Assembly (NCBI GenBank): GCA_024231905.1
Contig: JAAEQC010000218.1
Coordinates: 124,001-188,000 of the forward strand
Origin: a bacterium
Lineage (GTDB): Bacteria > Krumholzibacteriota > Krumholzibacteriia > LZORAL124-64-63
Direction of reading: 5' to 3'
Length of the DNA stretch: 64,000 bases
The position numbers and the translations under genes are program-made. The notes under the pieces were generated by a model. The model searched no databases. It was not told where the DNA came from and saw nothing but the letters and a program-made list of their open reading frames with translations. Of this stretch, positions 26,469 through 34,433 are shown piece by piece; the first letter of the stretch is position 1; every line of letters starts with the position of its first letter.

Positions 26469-27181
26469 CAGTCGGTCTCCTTTGTGATCCATGTTCCCTT
26501 CTGGTCACCGGTCACGGCAGCCACCAGGTCCTCCGGCTTCGACATGTCGAAGACGAAGACCGGCAGGCCGTGTTCGGCACAGAGGGTGATGGCCGTCAGG
26601 TCCATGACACCGAGGCTTTCCGCGAGGACCTTCCCGTAGGTCAGGCTGTCGTAGCGGACGGCATCGTCGTGCTGGTGAGGATCCTTGTCGTACACGCCGT
26701 CCACCTGAGTGCCCTTGAGCAGGGCGTCGGCGCTGATTTCCAGGGCGCGCAGGGCGGCCGCCGAGTCGGTGGTGAAGTAGGGATTGCCGGTGCCGCCGGC
26801 GAAGATGGCCACGGTGCCCGACTGGAGGGCCAGCAGGGCCGTGTCCCGGGCGAAAGCCTTGGCCAGGGGACGCTGGTCGCGGGGCGTGAAGATGGTGGCC
26901 TTCAGGCCCTCGGCGCGCAGGTAGTCCCGCACGATGGCCGCGTTCATGACCGTCGCCAGCATGCCCACGTTGTCGGCGGTGACCCGGTCGACGATGCGCA
27001 GGTTGGCGCTGCGGGCCCGGAAGATGTTGCCGGCGCCCACGACGATGCCCACCTGGACGCCTTCCTGCACGACCTTGTGGACCGCCTGCGCCAGAGCGCC
27101 CAGACGCCGGTGGCTGTACTGTTCGCCGTCGCCCATGAGGGCCTCGCCGCTGAGCTTCAGGAGGATGCGCGTGAACTTCAC
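26468..27181 (-). CDS. pyrH: UMP kinase
   Basis: Phosphorylates UMP to UDP with ATP; hexameric and usually GTP-activated. The 237 residues begin LLKLSGEALMG with the amino-acid-kinase glycine loop, followed by VGAGNIFRA, GTGNPYFTTDSAAALRA and DGVYDKDP, all diagnostic. The start is GTG at 27181 with AAGGT upstream. It is coupled to frr by overlap and separated from tsf by a hairpin (27212-27239) that may set the relative output of the two genes. Confidence 0.96.
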   Translation of the reverse strand: MKFTRILLKLSGEALMGDGEQYSHRRLGALAQAVHKVVQEGVQVGIVVGAGNIFRARSANLRIVDRVTADNVGMLATVMNAAIVRDYLRAEGLKATIFTPRDQRPLAKAFARDTALLALQSGTVAIFAGGTGNPYFTTDSAAALRALEISADALLKGTQVDGVYDKDPHQHDDAVRYDSLTYGKVLAESLGVMDLTAITLCAEHGLPVFVFDMSKPEDLVAAVTGDQKGTWITKETD

Positions 27182-27211
27182 CCACGAGACCTTTCGTTAC
27201 GGACATGGAAA

Positions 27212-27239
27212 GAGCCCGGGCCCGCGAGGACCCGGGCTC
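27212..27239 (-). terminator. hairpin between tsf and pyrH
   Basis: A perfect nine-base stem GAGCCCGGG with its complement and a ten-base loop, followed on the minus strand by TTTCC. The weak T-run suggests partial termination or attenuation after tsf rather than a full stop. Confidence 0.55.
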
Positions 27240-27256
27240 GTGCGGTCCACGCCGGG

Positions 27257-27850
27257 CTAGGAGCCGATCTGGAAGCGCGCGAAGCGCTTGATCTGCATGT
27301 TCTCGCCCAACGAGCCGATGATGGACTTCAGGTAGTCCTCCACCGTCATGTCCGGGTCCTTCACGTACTTCTGCTCGAGCAGGACGATCTCACTGTAGTA
27401 TTTGTCCACTTTCCCTTCAACAATCTTGTCGATGATGTTGTCGGGCTTGCCCTGTTCCTTCATCTGCGCCACGTAGATCTCACGTTCCTTCTCGATCACG
27501 GCGCCGTCGACCTCGTCGCGCGACACGGCCGCCGGGGCCGCCGCAGCGATGTGCATGGCCACGTTGTGGACGAACTCCTGGAAGTCGTCGGTGCGGGCCA
27601 CGAAGTCCGTCTCGCAGGCGACCTCCACCAGGACGCCGACCTTACCGCCCATGTGGATGTAGTGGCCGACGATGCCCTGGCCCGTCTCGCGGCCTTCCTT
27701 CTTGGCGGCCGAGGCGATGCCCTTCTTGCGCAGGTACTCGACGGCCTTGTCCGCGTCGCCGTCGCATTCCTTCAGGGCCTTCTTGCAGTCCATCATGCCC
27801 GCGCCGGTGGCGTCGCGCAGTTCCTTGACCATCTTGGCGCTGATTTCCAT
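27257..27850 (-). CDS. tsf: translation elongation factor Ts
   Basis: Guanine-nucleotide exchange factor for EF-Tu. At 197 residues it belongs to the short EF-Ts type (as in Thermus) that lacks part of the core found in E. coli. The N-terminal UBA-like segment has TGAGMMDCKKALKE, and the core contains ACETDFVARTDDF. ATG at 27850 has GGAGGAG at close spacing; eleven further codons upstream are rejected. It follows rpsB as usual. Confidence 0.96.
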   Translation of the reverse strand: MEISAKMVKELRDATGAGMMDCKKALKECDGDADKAVEYLRKKGIASAAKKEGRETGQGIVGHYIHMGGKVGVLVEVACETDFVARTDDFQEFVHNVAMHIAAAAPAAVSRDEVDGAVIEKEREIYVAQMKEQGKPDNIIDKIVEGKVDKYYSEIVLLEQKYVKDPDMTVEDYLKSIIGSLGENMQIKRFARFQIGS

Positions 27851-27925
27851 GACTCCTCCAACACCCGGCCGGGCCGGGCGCATCGGGACCGTCCCTCACC
27901 GGGGCGGTCGGTTGTATCGTCGGGA

Positions 27926-27945
27926 CGGCCGGCACCCGCCGGCCG
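27926..27945 (-). other. GC hairpin between rpsB and tsf
   Basis: An eight-base perfect stem (CGGCCGGC with its complement, loop of four) starts 13 bases after the rpsB stop. No T-run follows. It may protect the rpsB message end or attenuate tsf. Confidence 0.4.
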
Positions 27946-27957
27946 CCACGCTAATGA

Positions 27958-28797
27958 TCAGCTCTTGGCGGCAGACTCGCCGTTGCCGGGCTTCTTGTCC
28001 GTCTCGGGCTTCTTCTCCACCTTGCTGTCGTCACCCTCGAGCTTGGCGCTCTTGGCAGCGGACTCGGCCTTCTTCTTTGCGGCCATCTCGACCTCGGCGG
28101 CGGCGCCTTCCTTGGCCGCCGCGCGGCCGTCCTCGATGGCCTCGGCCACCACCTTGGTGAACAGGGTGATGGAGCGGATGGCGTCGTCATTGCCCGGGAT
28201 CGGGAAGGACAGCTGGGTGGGATCACAGTTGGTGTCGGCGATGCCGATCACGGGGATCCCCAGCTTGTTGGCCTCGCGCACGGCCGTCTCTTCCTCGGCG
28301 GTGTCGACCACGAAGACCGCATCGGGCAGGCCCTTCATCTTACGAATGCCGCCCAGGTTCGTGTTCAGCTTCTCGAACTTCCGGCTGAACTCGAGCTGCT
28401 CCTTCTTGGAGAAGTTCTCCATGCGGCCGTCGTTCATCATGGCCTCGATCTCGTCGAGCTTCTGGACGCTCTTGTAGATCGTCTGGTGGTTGGTCAGCAT
28501 GCCGCCGAGCCAGCGCTCGGTCACGTAGGGCATGTTCACGCGCTCCGCGTACTCGCGGATGGCGACCTTGGCCTGCTTCTTGGTGCCCACGAACAGGACC
28601 GTACCGCCCTTGCGGCCGACCGTCGTGAGGAAGTCGCTGGCCTTGTTCAGGGCGCGCAGAGTGCGCTGCAGGTCGATGATGTAGATGCCGCCCCGGGCGA
28701 TGAAGATGTACGGCTTCATCTTGGGATTCCACTTGCGGGTCTGGTGCCCGAAGTGCACGCCTGCCTCGAGCAGGTCTTTGAGTCCTACCTTTGCCAT
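27958..28797 (-). CDS. rpsB: 30S ribosomal protein S2
   Basis: Small-subunit protein, 279 residues from ATG 28797. The body is canonical: LKDLLEAGVHFGHQTRKWNPKM at the start, IYIIDLQRTL, and FVVDTAEEETAVREA with GIPVIGIADTNCDP. The last ~50 residues are an unusual lysine-, alanine- and glutamate-rich tail (with runs such as KKKAESAAKSAKLEG) beyond the normal S2 end. The frame extends upstream to 28854 but lacks family similarity there. It precedes tsf. Confidence 0.97.
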   Translation of the reverse strand: MAKVGLKDLLEAGVHFGHQTRKWNPKMKPYIFIARGGIYIIDLQRTLRALNKASDFLTTVGRKGGTVLFVGTKKQAKVAIREYAERVNMPYVTERWLGGMLTNHQTIYKSVQKLDEIEAMMNDGRMENFSKKEQLEFSRKFEKLNTNLGGIRKMKGLPDAVFVVDTAEEETAVREANKLGIPVIGIADTNCDPTQLSFPIPGNDDAIRSITLFTKVVAEAIEDGRAAAKEGAAAEVEMAAKKKAESAAKSAKLEGDDSKVEKKPETDKKPGNGESAAKS

Positions 28798-28912
28798 GTC
28801 CGTCTCTCTTTCCAGGTTGAGCCTCCCCGGCCATCGTCGGTGCGGAACGAACATCGCGCGCGAAGCGCGACGCCACCTGGTTCCACCCTCCGGTCGGGTG
28901 TGTGGTTGATGT

Positions 28913-28936
28913 CGGGCCCGCCGTAGGGCGGACCCG
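28913..28936 (-). terminator. hairpin after rpsI
   Basis: A ten-base stem (one G-U pair) with a four-base loop begins 18 bases after the rpsI stop on the minus strand. There is no T-run, so it is a weak terminator or a processing or stability structure between the rplM-rpsI and rpsB-tsf units. Confidence 0.45.
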
Positions 28937-28953
28937 TGATCGCCAAACGCTTT

Positions 28954-29340
28954 CTAGCGCTTGGAGAACTGGAACCGCTTGCGGGCGCCCGGCTGGCCGT
29001 ACTTCTTACGCTCGACCATGCGCGAGTCCCGGGTGAGGTAGCCCTGCTTGCGCAGCGCCTTGCGGAATTCCTCGTTGGCGACGACGAGCGCCCGGGCCAG
29101 CCCGTGGCGCAAGGCGCCGGCCTGGCCGGTGATGCCACCGCCCTTGACCGTGCACCAGATGTCGAATTCGCCCTCGACGCCCAGGCTGGTCAGGGGCATG
29201 AGAGCCTGCTGGCGGACGGCCTCGCCGAAGTAGTCCTCGACGGTCCGGCTGTTCACCTTGATCTGGCCGCTGCCCTGGGTGATCCAGACGCGCGCGACGG
29301 CGGTCTTGCGACGACCCGTGGCGTAGTACCTCTCCTCCAA
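28954..29340 (-). CDS. rpsI: 30S ribosomal protein S9
   Basis: A 128-residue S9 with the canonical YYATGRRKTAVARVW start and the basic C-terminal tail GARKRFQFSKR that reaches the P-site tRNA. The start is a rare TTG at 29340. It is supported by GGAGG eight bases upstream, and no ATG or GTG lies between that site and the conserved tail of the N-terminus. It forms a pair with rplM (63-base gap), the universal L13-S9 operon. Confidence 0.97.
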   Translation of the reverse strand: MEERYYATGRRKTAVARVWITQGSGQIKVNSRTVEDYFGEAVRQQALMPLTSLGVEGEFDIWCTVKGGGITGQAGALRHGLARALVVANEEFRKALRKQGYLTRDSRMVERKKYGQPGARKRFQFSKR

Positions 29341-29403
29341 GTCCTCTACCTCCGAATTGCCCCGCGGGGCGAAGACCCGGCCGTGGCCGGGATGATGACG
29401 ATG

Positions 29404-29832
29404 CTAGAGCTCGATGTTCTTGGGCTGCTGCGCCGCGTGCGGATGATCGTCGCCGCGGTAGACGCGCAGGTTGGTCAGCTGCTTCCGGCCCAGGCGCGTC
29501 TTGGGCAGCATGCCCTTGACCGCGCGCAGGACGACCTCTTCCGGCCGCTGCTCCATGAGCTTGCGCAGCGGGGTCGCCCGCTGGCCGCCCACGTAACCGG
29601 TGTGGTGCAGGTAGACCTTCTTGTCCAGCTTCTGGCCCGTCAGTTTCACCTTCGAGGCGTTGACGACGATCACGTTGTCACCCATATCCAGGTGGGCGGT
29701 GAAAGTCGGCTTGTGCTTGCCGCGCAGGAAAGTGGCCACCTGCGTCGCCAGCCGGCCCAGGGGCACGTCTTCGGCGTCCAGGACCAACCAATCCTTGGCG
29801 ATCTCGCCCTGCTTCATGCTGTAGGTCTTCAC
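29404..29832 (-). CDS. rplM: 50S ribosomal protein L13
   Basis: A 142-residue L13, an early assembly protein of the large subunit. Recognisable by KDWLVLDAEDVPLGRLAT, DNVIVVNASKVKLTGQKLD, YLHHTGYVGG and VKGMLPKTRLGR. The start is GTG at 29832 with CAGGAGA upstream. It is first in the rplM-rpsI operon, behind a ~210-base leader and a good promoter. Confidence 0.97.
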   Translation of the reverse strand: MKTYSMKQGEIAKDWLVLDAEDVPLGRLATQVATFLRGKHKPTFTAHLDMGDNVIVVNASKVKLTGQKLDKKVYLHHTGYVGGQRATPLRKLMEQRPEEVVLRAVKGMLPKTRLGRKQLTNLRVYRGDDHPHAAQQPKNIEL

Positions 29833-30003
29833 GAGGCATCTCCTGTCCCGGCCGCGTCGTCATGGGCGCAGGCCGAGGCTCTTCCGCGGATACCGTTGTC
29901 TCGCAAGGAGTTTCGGCTATCCGGATATGCGGGTCAACTTCCGCGTGGAAAGTGGACCGCAGGCAAAAACGCCGCCATGTCGACTTGCGACTCGCGGCAC
30001 TTG

Positions 30004-30031
30004 CCGCCCAGGAGGTCGAGCCTCCGGGCGG
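30004..30031 (-). other. stable hairpin in the rplM leader
   Basis: An eleven-base GC stem with a single bulged base and a five-base loop sits close to the predicted transcription start, about 170 bases before rplM. A TTTTTG run lies further down the leader. This looks like a structured leader that could serve autoregulation by L13 or attenuation. Confidence 0.45.
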
Positions 30032-30042
30032 GTACGGGAAGC

Positions 30043-30071
30043 AAACTAGCATCCTGGTCCCCAGTTGTCAA
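30043..30071 (-). promoter_or_regulatory. sigma-70 promoter of rplM-rpsI
   Basis: Minus-strand TTGACA (perfect -35), a 17-base spacer and TAGTTT preceded by TGC (extended -10). It lies between the mtnA end and rplM and points at rplM. Confidence 0.65.
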
Positions 30072-30088
30072 GGCGGCCAGGGCCGGAA

Positions 30089-31159
30089 TCAGCGTGCCAG
30101 CACCGGTTTCAAGCTGTCGACGAAGGGCGGCCGCAGCACCCCGTGCTCGGTGATGAACGCCGTCACCAGTTCCGCCGGCGTCACGTCGAACGCCGGATTG
30201 GTCGCCGTCACGCCCTCGGGCGCCCAGCGCAAATCCCGGAATCCCAGGACCTCGGCCGGGTCCCGCTGCTCGATCTCGATGCCGTCGCCGCAGGGCGTGT
30301 CCGGGTCGAAGGTCGAGGCCGGCGCGGCCACGTAGAAAGACACGTCGTGCCGGTTGGCCATGACAGCCAGGGGGTAGGTGCCCACCTTGTTGGCCGTGTC
30401 GCCGTTGGCCACCACCCGGTCGGCGCCGGTGATGACCGCGTCGATGCGGCCCTGGCGCAGGAGGGTCGCCGCGGCGCCATCGCACAGGACCGTCACATCG
30501 ATGCCCTGATCGGCCAGCTCCCAGGCGGTCAAACGAGCCCCCTGCAGGAGGGGACGGGTCTCGTCAGCGAAGACACGCACCTCGCGGCCCATCTCCTTGG
30601 CTGCATAGATCACGCCCAACGCCGTGCCGTAGCCGCCGGTGGCCAGACCGCCGGCGTTGCAGTGGGTCAGCACGGTGGCGTAGTCCGGGAGTAGTTCGGC
30701 GCCGGCCCGGCCCATGGTCCGGCACATGGCCACGTCCTCCTCGCGGATGGCGGCGGCTTCGGCCAGGAGGGCGGCGCCGATCTCGTCGGCGTTCTTGCCC
30801 TCGGCCACCAGGCGCGCGGCCAGGGCCGTACCCCGGTCCAGGGCCCAGAAGAGGTTCACGGCCGTGGGACGGGTGGCGGCGAGGATCTCCGCGGCAGCCT
30901 TCAATCGTTCGAGCAGGGCGACCGGATCGTCCCCGGCAGACCGGGCCAGACGCCAGGCCAGGGCCAGCCCGTAGGCCGCCGCTACACCGATGGCCGGAGC
31001 CCCGCGCACGGCCAGGTCCACGATGCCCTTGCAGAGCTTCGGCAGATCGTCGCAGCGGCGCCAGCACAGCTCATCCGGCAGGCGGGTCTGGTCGATGAGG
31101 ACGACCTGGTCGTCGTCCCAGGTCACCACGGGGAAGGGAAAGGGCAGCCGTTCGGTCAT
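30089..31159 (-). CDS. mtnA: S-methyl-5-thioribose-1-phosphate isomerase
   Basis: Methionine-salvage enzyme converting methylthioribose-1-phosphate to methylthioribulose-1-phosphate; member of the eIF2B-like fold. It has 356 residues with catalytic Cys167 in LTHCNAGGLATGGYG and Asp247 in ITGADRVVANGD, followed by NKVGTYPLAV. The open frame runs 70 codons further up, but ATG at 31159 overlaps the maf stop and starts at the conserved region. No other salvage gene is nearby, so it may act on related aldose-1-phosphates, for example in 5'-deoxyadenosine salvage. Confidence 0.93.
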   Translation of the reverse strand: MTERLPFPFPVVTWDDDQVVLIDQTRLPDELCWRRCDDLPKLCKGIVDLAVRGAPAIGVAAAYGLALAWRLARSAGDDPVALLERLKAAAEILAATRPTAVNLFWALDRGTALAARLVAEGKNADEIGAALLAEAAAIREEDVAMCRTMGRAGAELLPDYATVLTHCNAGGLATGGYGTALGVIYAAKEMGREVRVFADETRPLLQGARLTAWELADQGIDVTVLCDGAAATLLRQGRIDAVITGADRVVANGDTANKVGTYPLAVMANRHDVSFYVAAPASTFDPDTPCGDGIEIEQRDPAEVLGFRDLRWAPEGVTATNPAFDVTPAELVTAFITEHGVLRPPFVDSLKPVLAR

Positions 31160-31785
31160 GATCCATCCTCCAGGATCTGGCGCAGTAACGCGCCCAGCCG
31201 GGCCAGGGGCAGGCCCATCACGTTGAAGTAGCAGCCGTCGACGCCGGAGACCATGAGGGCGCCCAGGCCCTGGATGCCGTAGGCCCCGGCCTTGTCCATG
31301 GGTTCGCCCGTAGCCACGTAGCGGGCGATGGCGTCCGCGTCCAAGGGCAGGAAAGTCACGTCGGTGCATTCGGCAGCGGAACAGCCGTCACCCGCGACTC
31401 CACCTGTGAGAGCCACCGCCGAGACCACCGTGTGGCGCCGGCCCGACAGGCGGCCGAGCAGATGCCTGGCGTCGGCCTCGTCCCGGGGCTTCTCGAGTAT
31501 GTCGCCGTCCAGGATCACCACCGTATCGGAACCCAGCACCAGGCGGCCGGGCAAGGCGGCGGCCACGTCGGCGGCCTTGGCCTCGGCCAGGGTCACGGCG
31601 TACTCCTCGGGCGGCGTGCCGTTGCCCGCCAGACGGGCGGCCAGTTCCGCCTCCACGTCGCCGGCGGGCCGGATCTCGAAAGGAATCCCGGCTACCGCGA
31701 GCAACTCCGCCCGCCGCGGCGAACGCGAGGCCAGCACGAGGATCTCGTCGTCGGGCCAGGGGATAAACGGCGACCGTTGGTTCAT
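31156..31785 (-). CDS. maf: Maf-family nucleotide pyrophosphatase
   Basis: A 209-residue house-cleaning enzyme that hydrolyses dTTP, UTP or modified nucleoside triphosphates to monophosphates. The N-terminal LASRSPRRAELL (catalytic SxSxRR), SDTVVILDGDILEKP and the GAYGIQGLGALMV signature are present. An N-terminal ten-residue extension precedes the conserved start. It overlaps dtd upstream and mtnA downstream by four bases each. Confidence 0.93.
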   Translation of the reverse strand: MNQRSPFIPWPDDEILVLASRSPRRAELLAVAGIPFEIRPAGDVEAELAARLAGNGTPPEEYAVTLAEAKAADVAAALPGRLVLGSDTVVILDGDILEKPRDEADARHLLGRLSGRRHTVVSAVALTGGVAGDGCSAAECTDVTFLPLDADAIARYVATGEPMDKAGAYGIQGLGALMVSGVDGCYFNVMGLPLARLGALLRQILEDGS

Positions 31786-32231
31786 GCATTCGCCTCCCGG
31801 TCCAGCACCAGGGTCACCGGGCCCTGGTTCACCAGATCCACCTGCATCATGGCCCCGAACACGCCTTCAGCCACCTCCGGCCATGCGGCCCGCAGCAACT
31901 CGGCGAAACGATTGTACAGTCGCTCGGCGTCCGCAGGCGGGGCCGATCCGATGAAGCTCGGGCGGTTACCCTTGCGACAGTCGCCATAGAGGGTGAACTG
32001 GGAGACCAGGAGGATGCCGCCCCCCACATCATGCAGGGAAAGGTTCATGCGGTCTTGGTCGTCGGGGAAGATGCGCAGGCCGGGCAGCTTGCGGGCCATC
32101 CAGGCCAGTTCGGTTTCCGTGTCGCCGGGGGCGAAGGCCGCCAGGATCACCAGGCCGCCGTCGATGGCGCCGGTGGTTTTGCCGTCCACGGTTACCCGGG
32201 CCGGTCCGCTCCGCTGGATCACGCAACGCAT
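31782..32231 (-). CDS. dtd: D-aminoacyl-tRNA deacylase
   Basis: Removes D-amino acids (and glycine mischarged on tRNA-Ala) from tRNA. At 149 residues it has standard length, with SQFTLY at 77-82 and NQGPVT at 135-140, the two cross-subunit active-site motifs. It follows the Rel gene by 12 bases and overlaps maf. The rel-dtd pairing is common in bacteria. Confidence 0.95.
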   Translation of the reverse strand: MRCVIQRSGPARVTVDGKTTGAIDGGLVILAAFAPGDTETELAWMARKLPGLRIFPDDQDRMNLSLHDVGGGILLVSQFTLYGDCRKGNRPSFIGSAPPADAERLYNRFAELLRAAWPEVAEGVFGAMMQVDLVNQGPVTLVLDREANA

Positions 32232-32243
32232 GCCGATCCTCCG

Positions 32244-34433
32244 CTAGCCGGGCGCCTGGCCCAGCTGGAAGCGTTCGATCTTCTCCACGCCCCGCACTTT
32301 CTGGAGCGCCTTGATGATCTTCTCGAGTTTGTTGAGGTTACGCACCTCCACCACCAGGGTGATGCGCGCGAAGTCCGTTTCCGAGCCGAACTCGCCGCTG
32401 GCGATGTTGGTGTTGGTCACGGCCAAGGTGTTGCTCAGGTCCATGAGCAGATTCTTCCGGTCGGTGGCCTGGATGATGAGCTTCACCATGAAGACCTGTT
32501 CCGGCGCCGTGTCCCAGGTGACGTCGATGAGGCGTTCGGGGCCCAGGTTGGGATCGTTGAGATTGGTGCAGCCCACCCGGTGCACGCTCACACCGCGCCC
32601 ACGGGTGATGATGCCCACGATGCCGTCGCCGGGGATGGGCTGGCAGCAGCGGGCGAAGCTCACCATGAGGTTGTCCACCCCGGCCACCTTCACGCCGCCG
32701 GAAGCGCGCCGCAGCAGGGTGTCGTACAACTCCTTGCCCCGGGAGATGACCTTCTCCGCCGCGGACTCCGGGGGCGGCGTGACCCGCGCCACCACCTTCT
32801 GGGGCGTGATCTCGCCGCGGCCCACGGCAGCCAGCAGCTTGTCCAATTCCGTATAGCCCATCTGCTGGGCCAAGTCCACCAGGCCGTCCACGCGGGTGCG
32901 GACGCGGGCCCGGCGCAGTTCGCGTTCGAGGATCTCCCGGCCCAGGCGCAGACTCTCCTCGTACTGGGTGGTCTTGATCCAGCGGCGCAGGTGGTGCTTG
33001 GCCCGGCTGGTCTTGACGATCTCCAGCCAACTGGCGCTGGGACTGGGCTGCTTGGCCGTGAGGATCTCCACCGTGTCGCCGTTGTGCAGCTCGCCGCGCA
33101 GGCTGACGATGCGGCCGTTGACCTTGGCGCCGATACAGCGGAAGCCCACTTCCGAGTGGATGCGGAATGCGAAGTCCAGGGGCGTGGCGCCGCGGGGGAG
33201 TTGGAAGACGTCGCCACCGGGGCTGAACACGAAGACCTCGTCGCTGAAGAAGTCGAACTTCAGGGTCTCCATGAATTCCCGGGCGTCGTCCACGTCCTCT
33301 TCCCACTCCATGATCTGGCGCAGCCAGTTGACCATGCCCGCCAGGTCGGACTTGTCCGCGCCGCCGCCCTCCTTGTAGCGCCAGTGGGCGGCGATGCCCA
33401 GCTCGGCCCGCTCGTGCATCTCGCCGGTGCGGATCTGCACCTCGATGTACTTGCTGCCCGGCACGCGCACCGTCGAATGGATCGACTGGTACATGTTGGG
33501 CTTGGGGGTGGCGATGTAGTCCTTGATGCGGTCGGCCAGGGGCGGGAAGTGGGAGTGCAGCACGCCCAGGGCGTGGTAGCAATCGGCCTTGGTCTCGGTG
33601 ATGATGCGCACGGCCAGCAAGTCGAAGACCCGCTCCATGCCGATCTCCTGGTCCTTCATCTTGCGGTAGATGGAGTAGAAGTGCTTGGGCCGGCCCGTGA
33701 GCTGGCAGCGGATGCCGGCCTCGCCCAGGGCGTCGCGCAGGGGCGCCGAGAGCCGCTCGATGAGGCGCTCCCGTTCGGCCCGGGTCTGCTTGATGCCCGC
33801 CTCCACCTCGAAGTAGCGCTCGGGCTGCAGCACCTTGAAGCTCAGGTCCTCCAGCTCCCACTTGATGCGCGCTATGCCGAAGCGGTGGGCCAGGGGCGCG
33901 TACACATCCATGGTCTCCTGGGCGATGTCCCGCTGGCGATCCGGATCCAGGTACTGGATGGTGCGCATGTTGTGGAGGCGGTCGGCGAGCTTGATCAGCA
34001 CCGTGCGCGGATCCTGGGCGATGGCCAGGACGAGCTTGCGGTAGGTCTCGGCCTTGCGCGCGTCACGGTTGGGGGCGCGAATGCCGCTGATCTTGGTGAC
34101 GCCGTCGACCATGTGGGCCACGTCGGCGCCGAAGCGCTGCTCGATGTCCGCGAGGGTGTGGTCCGTGTCCTCCACCACGTCGTGGACCATGGCGGCGATG
34201 AGGGTGTCCACGTCCAGGCGCAGGTCGGTCAGGATGTCGGCCACGGTCAACGCGTGCTGGAAGAAGGGTTCACCGCTCTTGCGCTTCTGGCCGGCGTGGG
34301 CCCTGGAGGCGAACTCGTACCCGTCCCACAAGTGGTCCTCGTCGGCCTGGGGATTGTAGTCCTTCACCCGGGCGCACATCTGCTCCATGCGGGCCCGCAG
34401 GTCGGACCCGTCGGCGGTGCCATGGAGACTCAC
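32244..34433 (-). CDS. bifunctional RelA/SpoT (Rel) ppGpp synthetase/hydrolase
   Basis: A 729-residue stringent-response enzyme. The order is an HD hydrolase domain (~45-200) with intact VHDVVEDTDHT, a synthetase domain (~230-370) with GRPKHFYSIYRKMK, MYQSIHSTV and EVQIRT, a TGS domain (~395-460), a helical region, a zinc-finger or conserved-cysteine region (FARCCQPIPGDGIVG) and a C-terminal ACT domain. Both catalytic domains look intact, so it probably both makes and degrades (p)ppGpp as the sole long Rel. The start is GTG at 34433 and overlaps the recJ stop by four bases. Confidence 0.94.
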   Translation of the reverse strand: MSLHGTADGSDLRARMEQMCARVKDYNPQADEDHLWDGYEFASRAHAGQKRKSGEPFFQHALTVADILTDLRLDVDTLIAAMVHDVVEDTDHTLADIEQRFGADVAHMVDGVTKISGIRAPNRDARKAETYRKLVLAIAQDPRTVLIKLADRLHNMRTIQYLDPDRQRDIAQETMDVYAPLAHRFGIARIKWELEDLSFKVLQPERYFEVEAGIKQTRAERERLIERLSAPLRDALGEAGIRCQLTGRPKHFYSIYRKMKDQEIGMERVFDLLAVRIITETKADCYHALGVLHSHFPPLADRIKDYIATPKPNMYQSIHSTVRVPGSKYIEVQIRTGEMHERAELGIAAHWRYKEGGGADKSDLAGMVNWLRQIMEWEEDVDDAREFMETLKFDFFSDEVFVFSPGGDVFQLPRGATPLDFAFRIHSEVGFRCIGAKVNGRIVSLRGELHNGDTVEILTAKQPSPSASWLEIVKTSRAKHHLRRWIKTTQYEESLRLGREILERELRRARVRTRVDGLVDLAQQMGYTELDKLLAAVGRGEITPQKVVARVTPPPESAAEKVISRGKELYDTLLRRASGGVKVAGVDNLMVSFARCCQPIPGDGIVGIITRGRGVSVHRVGCTNLNDPNLGPERLIDVTWDTAPEQVFMVKLIIQATDRKNLLMDLSNTLAVTNTNIASGEFGSETDFARITLVVEVRNLNKLEKIIKALQKVRGVEKIERFQLGQAPG

